Below, one piece after another: positions 55,785 to 64,000 of a stretch of 64,000 nucleotides of DNA. This stretch comes from Symsagittifera roscoffensis. Taxonomy: Eukaryota > Xenacoelomorpha > Acoela > Convolutidae. Numbering within the stretch: the first letter of the stretch is position 1; every line of letters begins with the position of its first letter. The stretch spans positions 32,912,141 through 32,976,140 of the forward strand of contig NC_087071.1 in NCBI RefSeq assembly GCF_963678635.1, given 5' to 3'. The notes beneath the pieces were generated by a model. That model was not told the origin of the DNA and did not search any database. It saw nothing but the letters and a program-made list of their open reading frames with translations. The translations under genes and the position numbers were made by a program.

Positions 55785-55860
55785 GTCTTACCCTTGCGAT
55801 TAGCAAGGGTAATGCAATCGTGTACCAGAGTTTTCCCTGTTCAAAGAATGGTCAATTTTG
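55785..55860 (+). repeat. dispersed repeat S2 copy
   Basis: Begins with the palindrome ACCCTTGCGATTAGCAAGGGT less its last base, then AATGCAATCGTGTACC and CAAAGAATGGTCAA. Same blocks as 18,230 and 21,893. Confidence 0.7.
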
Positions 55861-55944
55861 TTGGAATGATATTTTTCAATACATGCTCAATTTCATTAAA
55901 ATTCAAACAAACTATCTCATCTTAGTAGTAAATAATTGTAGTAA

Positions 55945-56245
55945 GTTTCGGAGTAAGTAAACATCCTCCCCCTAAACGGCTTTGGGTGGGAGGATGTTAA
56001 CTTGGTCCGAAACAACTTCAATAATTACCTTGCAGAAGTAACTACCACAAGCCTGGATACAAGTTAACATCCTCCCACCCAACGCTGATTAAGGGCAGGA
56101 TGTTAACTTGGTTCTGAGTTCAGTCTACCAGAAGATTATTTTACAGGCAGCGCTCACAAAATTTAATTCAAAAGGAACGCTGGGGTTGAGGATCTAATTT
56201 TGGTATTTTTTGCGGGGGGGGGGGGGATTTCTGGAGGATGTTAAT
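55945..56245. mobile_element. foldback element family with AAGTTAACATCCTCC arms
   Basis: AAACATCCTCC and GGAGGATGTTAACTTGG face each other at 55,961-56,006. A second pair lies at ~56,060-56,112 (ACAAGTTAACATCCTCCC and GGATGTTAACTTGGTTC). CTAAACGGCTTTGGG between the first arms also occurs at 11,570. A G10 run is at ~56,213. Confidence 0.7.
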
Positions 56246-56539
56246 TTACTCCATTGTTTCTTGCCTTAGTTTTGGTTTGTAGGGTTCATTATGATTTTTG
56301 TAACATAAGTTAACAATTGACGGCAAGCTAAAATAAGCTAAAAATAAAATTGTGAATCATTGTAGTATAAGTTATAATTCACCAATTAAACAATCTTCAA
56401 CCTAAAATTAAATGGCAATTTTAAGCCGTAAAGCCTGCATGTTCTAGGCTAAAATCTGATTAGCTAAAAAAAATTTTTTCAAGCATGTGAACCATCTCCC
56501 TCCTAAATTCAAGGGGGGAAGATTGATCACTTCGTGATC

Positions 56540-57003
56540 AGCGTTTTTCGCCAACCTTCCGTACCAGGGCGCGCGAGTTCAATCCACTTTTAACGAGCCA
56601 CTACGAGTTTTTAACGTTATGCTTTTGACCTGGAAAAACAGAGGGGGTTAAATATCGTAGGGTTAAAGAGTGGGACACCTTCCATTCACTTCCCTCAGAG
56701 AAATCCCACTTTTTTCCCGGAAGAATCGGGGAGTTAAAGGAAGATTGTTTTAAATTTTGAAAAATTTCTAGTGTTTTTTATTTAATACTTTCATAGCCCA
56801 GCTTATATGTTTGTCCCACTCGCCGGATGAATAGGTTTAAATCCCAATCGGAACTTGCTCATTCTCATTTTCTTAGCTCGCTCATTTTCTAAAGTCATAG
56901 ATATCAAAATATGGTCATTTTTTCTAATCAGAAAAGTTGTTGGTCGAGAATATCTGTCGCGCACTACCAAGCTGAGTGAACAGGTTCGATTCTGTCCGAA
57001 AAA
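56540..57003 (+). other. cluster of tRNA-like B-box sequences
   Basis: Three T-arm/B-box-like words at 56,576 (GAGTTCAATCC), 56,833 (AGGTTTAAATCCC) and 56,983 (GGTTCGATTCT), each preceded by a D-arm-like GC patch 40-50 nt upstream. None folds into a convincing tRNA by eye. They may be heads of tRNA-derived elements, with a fourth in the hairpin at 57,300. Confidence 0.4.
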
Positions 57004-57299
57004 AAATCTTTTCTAAATTTAGTTTTAACATTTCCGTTTGATTTGAAATGAGAAGTTTAGCTAAAAAATTATTTACTTCGGTTTCCACTGGTATCACTTA
57101 GTTGATTGTTCAATTTTGTTGAAAATAGATTTGAGACTGCTCAGTTAAACTTTTCTGATTTCTTTTGTTTTACTACTTTTGTCCAGTTGATTATTTCAAT
57201 GAACTGTCACAAAAAACAGCCTCATTTTCAACTCTTTTCTTGACTGTCATCAAGTGGGTCCTCGCCAGCAACAGTTAGTGAAATGGTTAAATATTTGAT

Positions 57300-57378
57300 C
57301 AAAATACCAGACGAGTCAGTTCGAGTCCCGGAAAAGCGTCTTCTTTCCGGGACTCGAACTGACTCGTCTGGTATTTTG
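57300..57378. repeat. perfect 35-bp inverted repeat, 9-nt loop, tRNA T-arm inside
   Basis: Left arm 57,300-57,334, loop 57,335-57,343, right arm 57,344-57,378; the arms are exact complements. The arms contain AGTTCGAGTCCCGG, a tRNA T-arm/B box, and the left arm continues a tRNA-like sequence from ~57,262 (AGCAACAGTTAGTG, AAATGG). Absence of any mismatch indicates recent formation or selection. Confidence 0.9.
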
Positions 57379-58356
57379 GTCGAGGTTTTTTTTTACTTGA
57401 TCGATTTGAAATTACCGATTTCATTTGAATAAAAATGTCTGCAATGTTTCTCAATTGATTAAATTAGGACAATTATATTAGGCTGTTTCGCGTCCCCGCA
57501 GGGGTTTGAGTGGATCAGCCCTACAGACTATTTTTCATTTAAAAATCTATCTTCGATTGTTCATATCAATTGATAATGAAGATATGCTTTTTATAATAAA
57601 CTTAATGTGATTGGCACATTTGGTAACACGAGAAAGTGTGGAGCAGTCTGTCAGGTTTCAAATCCAAGATATTTCAGGTAAATCGCAATAATTGCGACGC
57701 AGATTGAAAGCACGAAATAGTGAACAAGTTCAAATAGAAAGAAGCCAAGGACACTGATTCCCGCTCGCGCCCTGAAACGGTCCATGAGTTATTAGCATGT
57801 ATTCAATTGCACTACAAAATTACTCAAGGGTCACATTAAATTTTTTCTGTCTATGTATCAGTCTATTTATCTAAATTTGCGAGGCCGATTTTTTCTGAAG
57901 TTATAAGTTTGAGGAAAAAATGCGCTTTTGCGGCCAATTTAAAACACTTTTGCCCTGAATGTGTTTTAATCCAAGTTGGTCTACATATATCTTGTATCGG
58001 TAATCTTCTAAGTGTTTGTGGCGTTATTACGGAAACTTATGGTAAATTTTTGAACACAGTATTGAATATTTGATGATGGGAACTTGAATTTTTTGCAGAA
58101 CAATTTTAAGATTGAATAATCAAAATTAGACATAGTAAAATTGTACCCTTGGAACAATTTGGCAAACTGAATTGAATTAAGATGCTCGCAAGCCACCCTT
58201 CCCCCCTTTCCCCACGATCTCGGTACGCTACTGGTTACCACCAATTTGGAACCTGATCTAAACTATATTTTATGATTGGATAAATTAAATGTTTTACCAA
58301 TGTAAAGTATTTAATATTAACCAATCATGATCCATCTAACTAACAACCCACTTATT
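57379..58356. other. intergenic, no gene seen
   Basis: AT-rich sequence between the hairpin and retroelement 2. A 78-codon minus-strand frame (58,008-58,244) has no recognisable motif. TPMT's missing 3' exons were looked for here and not found. Confidence 0.5.
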
Positions 58357-58742
58357 TGTAAGTGCTGAAGTTACTTGTAATTTCAGCACCAGAGAGATTT
58401 GAATTTAACTTAGAAATTAGTTGGACTCTCCCGAGCACTTCAGCAGCCGCAATAAACCAGTATACCCTAGATCTATTGAGCCTAGCAGAGACTAGTTAAA
58501 CAACCTGAGACTAGATAGTATAAGAGTAAGATTAGGATCGGTATTAGACTAAGAAGTTGCACGAATCTATCCGGCCGAAAATAAGATAGCGTGACGAGCA
58601 GACGGTGTACCCTATCCGAAATTACTCTATGAGTTACACTTCGGTCCTAACTCATCTGGTGCGACCATAAGTCTCGAACAAGACCTTACTAGATTAGAAT
58701 TAACCAAAAATAGATTAGAAATTAGACAAAAACATTTACAAA

Positions 58743-58976
58743 ATGTTATACGACAATAATTTAATTGAAATGTCTCTCCGACTCAATAGATCAGAGCCAA
58801 TATTCCGAACCATAATAGAACTACCCGGAATTGGAAGAAGACCTCGAACCAAAGACGACATACGACAAAGTAGAAACTTGCCGTATAGTTATATGATAGT
58901 TCGGCAAAAGCCAGAACAAACTTTTATATTTCGAATACTACTTGCAATGAATTTAGATTTCCATTTGCAAACATAA
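58743..58976 (+). CDS. small ORF in leader of retroelement 2
   Basis: ATG start, 77 codons, moderately basic (ELPGIGRRPRTKDDIRQ). No domain recognised. Composition is like the rest of the element; whether it is translated is unknown. Confidence 0.3.
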   Translation: MLYDNNLIEMSLRLNRSEPIFRTIIELPGIGRRPRTKDDIRQSRNLPYSYMIVRQKPEQTFIFRILLAMNLDFHLQT

Positions 58977-59305
58977 AACCTTGAAGTTACTCTTCAAAAT
59001 CATTTAAGGCGCTAAACAAAATTAATATTATACAATAACGATTGATAAAAAGATCTAAGATCGTTTCCCTAAAACTCTGCAGTATTATACAAAACATGTT
59101 TGAAAAATATTTATTGGAAAACAAAAATAAAAATTAGTAGCATGACAATAAATGGTTAGTAATCATAAATCATCCTGTTGTTCCAGCTTCATCATCTAAA
59201 ACATAACAGCAATCATCAACTCACTAACATCATAAAACACTAAATCTTTCCTTTACACACATTTAAAACTTTATTAAAACTTAAATTCACTTAATTTTAA
59301 AACCA

Positions 59306-59390
59306 GATCATCAAGGCTTATCCTTGGATCTTAAATCATTTTCTACTTAATTAAATTTTAAATTTGATCATCAAGGCTTATCCTTGGATC
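59306..59390 (+). repeat. duplicated 25-bp dyad in leader
   Basis: The same 25-bp word, starting GATCATCAAGGCTTATCC, occurs at 59,306-59,330 and 59,366-59,390; flanks are also similar, so it is a ~60-bp duplication. Each copy has GAT..ATC and AAGG..CCTT symmetry, able to form a small hairpin. It is in the untranslated leader before the gag region. Confidence 0.75.
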
Positions 59391-59907
59391 AAACAGAACA
59401 ACTTTGTTCTCCCCCACCCACTTAATTAGTGTCTAACGACCTCAAACGTCGATTCACTACCCAACCCTTTCTAAAGACCCAAGACTAATAGAAATTTTTA
59501 AAACAAAACTAATCATTCAAATTAGGATAAACAGTGAAGAACTTCGGTTATTCATCCTTCACTTGACCCCCCCTCTTACCAGACCCAGGATAAATCTTAG
59601 ACTTCGTAAGTTTAAAATAGTATCTAACGAACTACTCGCGTTCTAATTATACCTGAACCTTGTGGATCGATTTACTATTCTCCAACCCTTGAACACAATC
59701 ACTACCCCTAAGTAAGATTAAGTAAGTTAACACCTTAGCTTATACTAGTCACGAGAAAGTAAAAATCATTCTTCGGAATCGATATACTTTTCTCTCCAAC
59801 CCTGAACAAATAGACCCAGGTTAAGCTAACCAAAAAATCGTAAGAACTAACAGTTTAAGAAAATAGAAATCATTTAACAACCCTTTGCATCCGTCATTCT
59901 AAACCTT

Positions 59908-60375
59908 ATGTCATTTAAAAACCAAGGAAATAAACAAACAATCATTTTACACAATTGTGAAATAGATAACAAAAAATACGACCTTGTAATCACACCTCAT
60001 ACACAAACAGTTGGATACATTCGAACAAAACGACAAACACTAAAGAGAAAAATAATAACTAAACAAAGACAAATAACACGAAAAAGATTTTCAAAAAATC
60101 GAAACGCATTTTCAGAATCAGAAACCAACAGTTTAGACGAACTTTACAAACTAAAAGAATCAATAGATAAAAATTGCCCACTTCACGATCAATTATATTT
60201 CTCTGACTCAGAAACAACTTCAAATTCATCACAAAGAGGAAAAAGAAGAATAAAAAAGCAGTACAAACACAAACCAGTACATTTATACAATTGGAATCAA
60301 CCAATTCGACACATTAATAATTACATATTAACAGTAATCGAACGAAAAAATGAGTTCAACGCACACCCCAGGTGA
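59908..60375 (+). CDS. basic 155-residue ORF overlapping the Gag start
   Basis: ATG start; very basic first half (KRQTLKRKIITKQRQ, then ITRKRFSKNR), a Ser/acidic middle (DSETTSNSSQ) and a second basic patch (RGKRRIKKQYKHK). No domain recognised; the charge suggests nucleic-acid binding, which is inference. Its stop (60,373-60,375) is 26 nt inside the Gag frame, whose ATG is at 60,350. The Gag frame has a stop just upstream (60,335), so the two are separate ORFs joined at most by reinitiation or frameshifting at the AAAAAATG overlap. Confidence 0.55.
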   Translation: MSFKNQGNKQTIILHNCEIDNKKYDLVITPHTQTVGYIRTKRQTLKRKIITKQRQITRKRFSKNRNAFSESETNSLDELYKLKESIDKNCPLHDQLYFSDSETTSNSSQRGKRRIKKQYKHKPVHLYNWNQPIRHINNYILTVIERKNEFNAHPR

Positions 60376-63300
60376 AGAAACTCCAGATGATGATGAAATC
60401 TTTCCTTTTATAGTAGACGCAGATACTGATAGAGGACAACACATATTTTGTCAAAATTTACTCGTAAATTTATTTGAACCCGGAATCAGTCCATGTAAAA
60501 CAGAGTTCCCCGATGTAAAAATCAAAAGACAAATCATAGATCACTACTTAAAAGATATATGCAACATAACACAACAGTATGGAATCTACTCCATAGAATT
60601 CACTTCCCCAAACCATAATAATAGAACATATACTATTCAAACAGACGATCTTGATTTAGAATTTTCAAAAGTTTTTTCAGAATATATAAAAAGCATCCAA
60701 TATCATAACTCACAAAGAGCAAACTCCATATTCACCAATGAAGTTTTCGCAATAATATATAGTTATATTTCGATATTAGAAAACGAAATCCCACTAACAA
60801 ATGTCTCACCGACAGAAACATCTAAACATTTGAAAGTACGACATGAAATTACACTACTCTCTAGTTATTTAAACATCATTAAAGAAAATTTCACGAAAGA
60901 TGACGTTTCACAACATACCAAACACGATCTACAAAAAATTTTAGCATGGTTCATAATAGATTATTTCACACACAATATTGATTTAATTGCACAAGCAAGA
61001 AAAAATTTTAGACCCCAAAATTCGAACGATGATACCGCTATCACAGAACAATCAGATTATGTTTGGGACCCCGAATGGTCTCATCACGCATTTATAAGCT
61101 TTCCACAATCAATCTCAAGTCAAGCAATAGGTACAATATCTTACATAAGAGATTATGTAAGAGTAATACCATTAACAATTGATGCAACACCATTAAACTA
61201 TAATACATTTTTACCCGATACACAAAATAATAGTTTAAACTCGACAGTCATACACAACGAAAACCTCAATGGAACTAGGAATCTTACTCAACAAGATATC
61301 CAGACACCATCACACTTCATAAATGAAGAAATTGTACACACAACAACTACACAACAAAGTATTTCACCAATACGCCCAAATTTAACAACACCAAGAAATA
61401 CAAACCCTTCACAAACACAGGTAACCTTACAATCAACCGTTAAACCTTCGGTTGCTCCAAAATATTCCCATATGGATTACCAAACATACAGACCCATGAC
61501 AATACCATCAAAAACACGCAAAACATTCACTAAAAACAACTTTGCAGACCATAATTATAATTATACACATCCATCAAAAACAAATTATCAACCACAAAGG
61601 AATTTTAATCAATATACAAAACCTCGAAACTGGGATAACCCAACGGCCCAATATAATTCCAAAAATTTTCAACCAAATCCTCCACAGGATCGCAGTGAAA
61701 ATTACCCATTTTTTCAACAGAATAAAAATAAAAAACAAACATCTTATCAAATGGATTATTTATCCTCAGATGACGATTTCTTACAACCAGATATATTTGC
61801 ACCAAATACTCAAGAATATCGTAGACAAGGAATACAGAGAACACGTACAAATCATAGAAATTTTTCTCCACAATCAATAGATGCACAACATCAACAACCA
61901 ATTCAACAACAAAATCCAATTAATACACAATCTTTTCAACCAATTCAACAACAAAATCCAATGACTGCACACTCGTATCAAGCATCACAAATGCAAAATG
62001 AAATACCACTCCCATATTATCTCCAACAACATGAAATAACAAGAAAACAACTTTCAAATTTTTCTCAAATGCCAAATGCAGCAGAATCATTACAAATGAC
62101 AATGAATCCATACCTTATGGGTGGATCATCAATAACATCAAACAAACCTTTAATGGTTTTCACAGGAACAGACCCTGAATACTCTGTAGAAGATTATTTA
62201 AATGCAGTAACAGCAAACCTGATTTTAAATATTGGACCTGAACCAATAAATACGCCACTACATCAAAATTGGATACATCGACGCACAGCGTTAATACAAA
62301 CAACCTTAGATGGCGCAGCCCAAAAATGGTTTTCAATACTACCTCTAGAAATAAAATCAAACTGGAAAAGATTTACACAAGAATTTTCAAAAATGTTTGA
62401 CTCCGAAAGAAACAAACAACAACAAAGAGTTTTATGTAATGAAATTCGCAGATTACCAAACGAAACCATCAAGCAAATAGCAGTACGAATCGAAACACTA
62501 GTTCGAAAAGCATACTCACTAAATACACATGACTATAAAAACACAAAGATGACAGAAATCTTAATGATGACCTTAACACCACAATTAAGGAAAATAGCAA
62601 TAAAAAAGAGAGCATCCCATCCTTCTTCAATTCGAGAACCCGATTTAGATTTTCGAAAACTAGTAGACAAATTAGAACAAGCAGAAATCACGATGAAACT
62701 AGAAGAAACGGAAAATCTGAAATTACAATACGTTAACAGAATTGAAACGACTCCCACTAATATTAATAATATACAGGAATCAGAGACAGACCTCGTTGAA
62801 AAAATCACTGAAATACTCAATATCTACGAAAAGAACCCAAACTTTAAAGGCAAACCATCTTTCAAAAAATGGTGTAATTATTGCCGCCGATACGGACATA
62901 GTATTTCCGAATGTAGACAAAAACAGCAAGATAGTCAAAATAAACCTCAAAAATACAAAGAACCAAATAAATCATTCTATCAATATATGAAAAAAGATCA
63001 AAATCTACCAAACAAAAATGTATACAGCAACAACAGTTCAGGAAAACCACTTCCGAACAATACAAGTTATACAAGAAATCAATCCCCATATAACTCAAGT
63101 TATAGAGGAAGATCACCAGAACGAAGAAATACACAAAACTCATCACAAAATCACTACAATAGACCAAATAGTAGAAATAACTACTCCAGATCAAATTCAA
63201 ACACACAACGATTTGTTTCTAGATCTAATTCCCAATCAAGAAATAACTACTATCCAAACAACCAATCACGAAATTCATCATACAATAGGAATAGAAACTA

Positions 63301-64000
63301 CTCCTATAATAGAAATAGAAGTTATTCAAACAACCGAAACCAGAATTACCCGAACAATCGATCAAGGAATAACTCATATAATAGATCGAACTATAACAGA
63401 CCAAACAATAATTACCAAAACAGATCGCGAAATAATTCACAAAATCGACACCCAAGTTATAATAATCGTTATAGAAATTATTCCCAATCACCACACCGGA
63501 ATAATAATCACTATAATAACTCTAATAATCGTCATAGAAGCAGTACACCTAAACATCAAAGACAAATCAATCAAGTACAAGCTAACCCAGAAACAACATC
63601 AGACCCCCCAGGTATTGATGACACAGTAACTGATACGTTACAACTCAATCAAATAAACTGTACATCATCAGATTCAGAAAGTGATACTGAAAACACTCTT
63701 GCTATCAATATGATAAAAGTCGAAAATGACTATGAATCTGTCATATATGAACAACCCTTTCCATCACATATATATGAAAATCAATCAGAATTTCTTCAAA
63801 ATTATTACACTACACCCATAAATTCCACACCAACAACGCAAGAAACAAATGCAAAAAATACTACAGAACAACCCAATCAAAATGTCAAAACAAAATGCTT
63901 GAATACACACCACATCTACCAAAATATACAAAAAGAACAACCCAAAGAAAAAATCTGGACAATACCATTTCTCTTAGAAAGCCCAAGAAATAAAGAATTT
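60350..64000 (+). CDS. giant Gag (gag domain, CCHC knuckle, Arg/Asn/Ser/Tyr-rich tail), open at window end
   Basis: Starts at ATG 60,350 and stays open for 1,217 codons to the last base. Residues 1-400: no known domain (acidic start, helical). ~400-590: Gln/Asn-rich. ~598-790: retrotransposon gag (capsid) domain, with GAAQKWFSILP, W.RF..EFSKMF and QRVLCNEIRRLPNET as typical text. 842-855: zinc knuckle C-x2-C-x4-H-x4-C. ~890-1065: low-complexity RNN/SYNR-rich tail, expected to bind RNA. The final residues (KEKIWTIPFLLESPRNKEF) look like the lead-in to a protease, so Gag-Pol may be one frame; this lies beyond the window. Capsid-type proteins of such elements usually have a few hundred residues, so the 600-residue N-terminal extension is notable. 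Confidence 0.85.
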   Translation, partial: MSSTHTPGEETPDDDEIFPFIVDADTDRGQHIFCQNLLVNLFEPGISPCKTEFPDVKIKRQIIDHYLKDICNITQQYGIYSIEFTSPNHNNRTYTIQTDDLDLEFSKVFSEYIKSIQYHNSQRANSIFTNEVFAIIYSYISILENEIPLTNVSPTETSKHLKVRHEITLLSSYLNIIKENFTKDDVSQHTKHDLQKILAWFIIDYFTHNIDLIAQARKNFRPQNSNDDTAITEQSDYVWDPEWSHHAFISFPQSISSQAIGTISYIRDYVRVIPLTIDATPLNYNTFLPDTQNNSLNSTVIHNENLNGTRNLTQQDIQTPSHFINEEIVHTTTTQQSISPIRPNLTTPRNTNPSQTQVTLQSTVKPSVAPKYSHMDYQTYRPMTIPSKTRKTFTKNNFADHNYNYTHPSKTNYQPQRNFNQYTKPRNWDNPTAQYNSKNFQPNPPQDRSENYPFFQQNKNKKQTSYQMDYLSSDDDFLQPDIFAPNTQEYRRQGIQRTRTNHRNFSPQSIDAQHQQPIQQQNPINTQSFQPIQQQNPMTAHSYQASQMQNEIPLPYYLQQHEITRKQLSNFSQMPNAAESLQMTMNPYLMGGSSITSNKPLMVFTGTDPEYSVEDYLNAVTANLILNIGPEPINTPLHQNWIHRRTALIQTTLDGAAQKWFSILPLEIKSNWKRFTQEFSKMFDSERNKQQQRVLCNEIRRLPNETIKQIAVRIETLVRKAYSLNTHDYKNTKMTEILMMTLTPQLRKIAIKKRASHPSSIREPDLDFRKLVDKLEQAEITMKLEETENLKLQYVNRIETTPTNINNIQESETDLVEKITEILNIYEKNPNFKGKPSFKKWCNYCRRYGHSISECRQKQQDSQNKPQKYKEPNKSFYQYMKKDQNLPNKNVYSNNSSGKPLPNNTSYTRNQSPYNSSYRGRSPERRNTQNSSQNHYNRPNSRNNYSRSNSNTQRFVSRSNSQSRNNYYPNNQSRNSSYNRNRNYSYNRNRSYSNNRNQNYPNNRSRNNSYNRSNYNRPNNNYQNRSRNNSQNRHPSYNNRYRNYSQSPHRNNNHYNNSNNRHRSSTPKHQRQINQVQANPETTSDPPGIDDTVTDTLQLNQINCTSSDSESDTENTLAINMIKVENDYESVIYEQPFPSHIYENQSEFLQNYYTTPINSTPTTQETNAKNTTEQPNQNVKTKCLNTHHIYQNIQKEQPKEKIWTIPFLLESPRNKEF

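Larger units (their letters stand above)
58357..64000 (+). mobile_element. retroelement 2: 5' part of a Ty3/gypsy-like element, runs off the window
   Basis: The strand composition changes to A-rich/T-poor on the plus strand from ~58,400 to the end. A TGTAAGTGCTGAAG start with an 8-bp hairpin (GTGCTGAA at 58,362, TTCAGCAC at 58,382), a poly(A)-type AATAAA (58,451-58,456), a long leader with short ORFs, a basic ORF, then Gag. The 5' limit and LTR end are uncertain since no second LTR is in the window. It is in the same orientation as retroelement 1. Confidence 0.75.

Noticed and set aside
61605-63494. Minus-strand Val/Phe/Tyr-rich ORFs and the plus-strand 63,018-63,629 Ile/Thr-rich ORF
   Set aside because: Shadow frames of the low-complexity A-rich Gag gene.

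Overview
This window is AT-rich nuclear DNA of an animal, probably an invertebrate. The evidence is animal-type housekeeping genes split by GT-AG introns of 0.8-3 kb, tRNA-derived SINEs, short foldback elements, and two Ty3/gypsy-type retroelements, one with an envelope gene. I cannot name the species.

Layout. 1-3,722: a ~138-bp satellite (about 27 copies), apparently in an intron just upstream of the last three exons of an NDUFAF5-like complex I assembly factor (3,908-9,120). 9,330-11,610: nested SINEs and other dispersed repeats. 13,185-14,261: an uninterrupted UDP-sugar transporter gene (SLC35A family). 16,927-23,758: a complete four-exon cyclophilin A gene whose long introns carry repeats. 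24,836-25,315 (minus): a GC-richer orphan ORF with a weak OTU-protease resemblance.

25,870-35,751: retroelement 1. A promoter/poly(A) region like an LTR is followed by pol without a visible gag. Pol order is protease, a TARG1-like Macro (ADP-ribose) domain, reverse transcriptase (broken), RNase H, integrase with GPY/F. Then come a convergent, intron-containing ORF on the minus strand, a divergent promoter-like spacer, and a decayed envelope-like gene. The Macro insertion and the antisense spliced ORF are the most unusual things here.

37,384-54,432: a region shaped by duplication of the first coding exon of a thiopurine S-methyltransferase (TPMT)-like gene. There is a dead copy at 37.4 kb, fused in position to an exon for a secreted Cys-rich peptide; then a 135-bp satellite of about 81 units (37,732-48,655) whose period is exactly 45 codons, producing long misleading ORFs; then a 2-kb tandem duplication (50,371-54,432) carrying two copies of the TPMT exon. 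Only the first copy joins the next exon (55,314) without making a stop codon. The 3' end of TPMT is not seen. 55,785-57,378 holds foldbacks, tRNA-like promoter boxes and a perfect 35-bp hairpin.

About 58,357-64,000: the 5' part of retroelement 2: a leader, a small basic ORF overlapping the start of a very long Gag ORF (60,350 to beyond the window end) with a gag domain, one CCHC knuckle and a long Arg/Asn/Ser/Tyr-rich tail.

Coding calls rest on reading translations and splice sites by eye; no database search was run.
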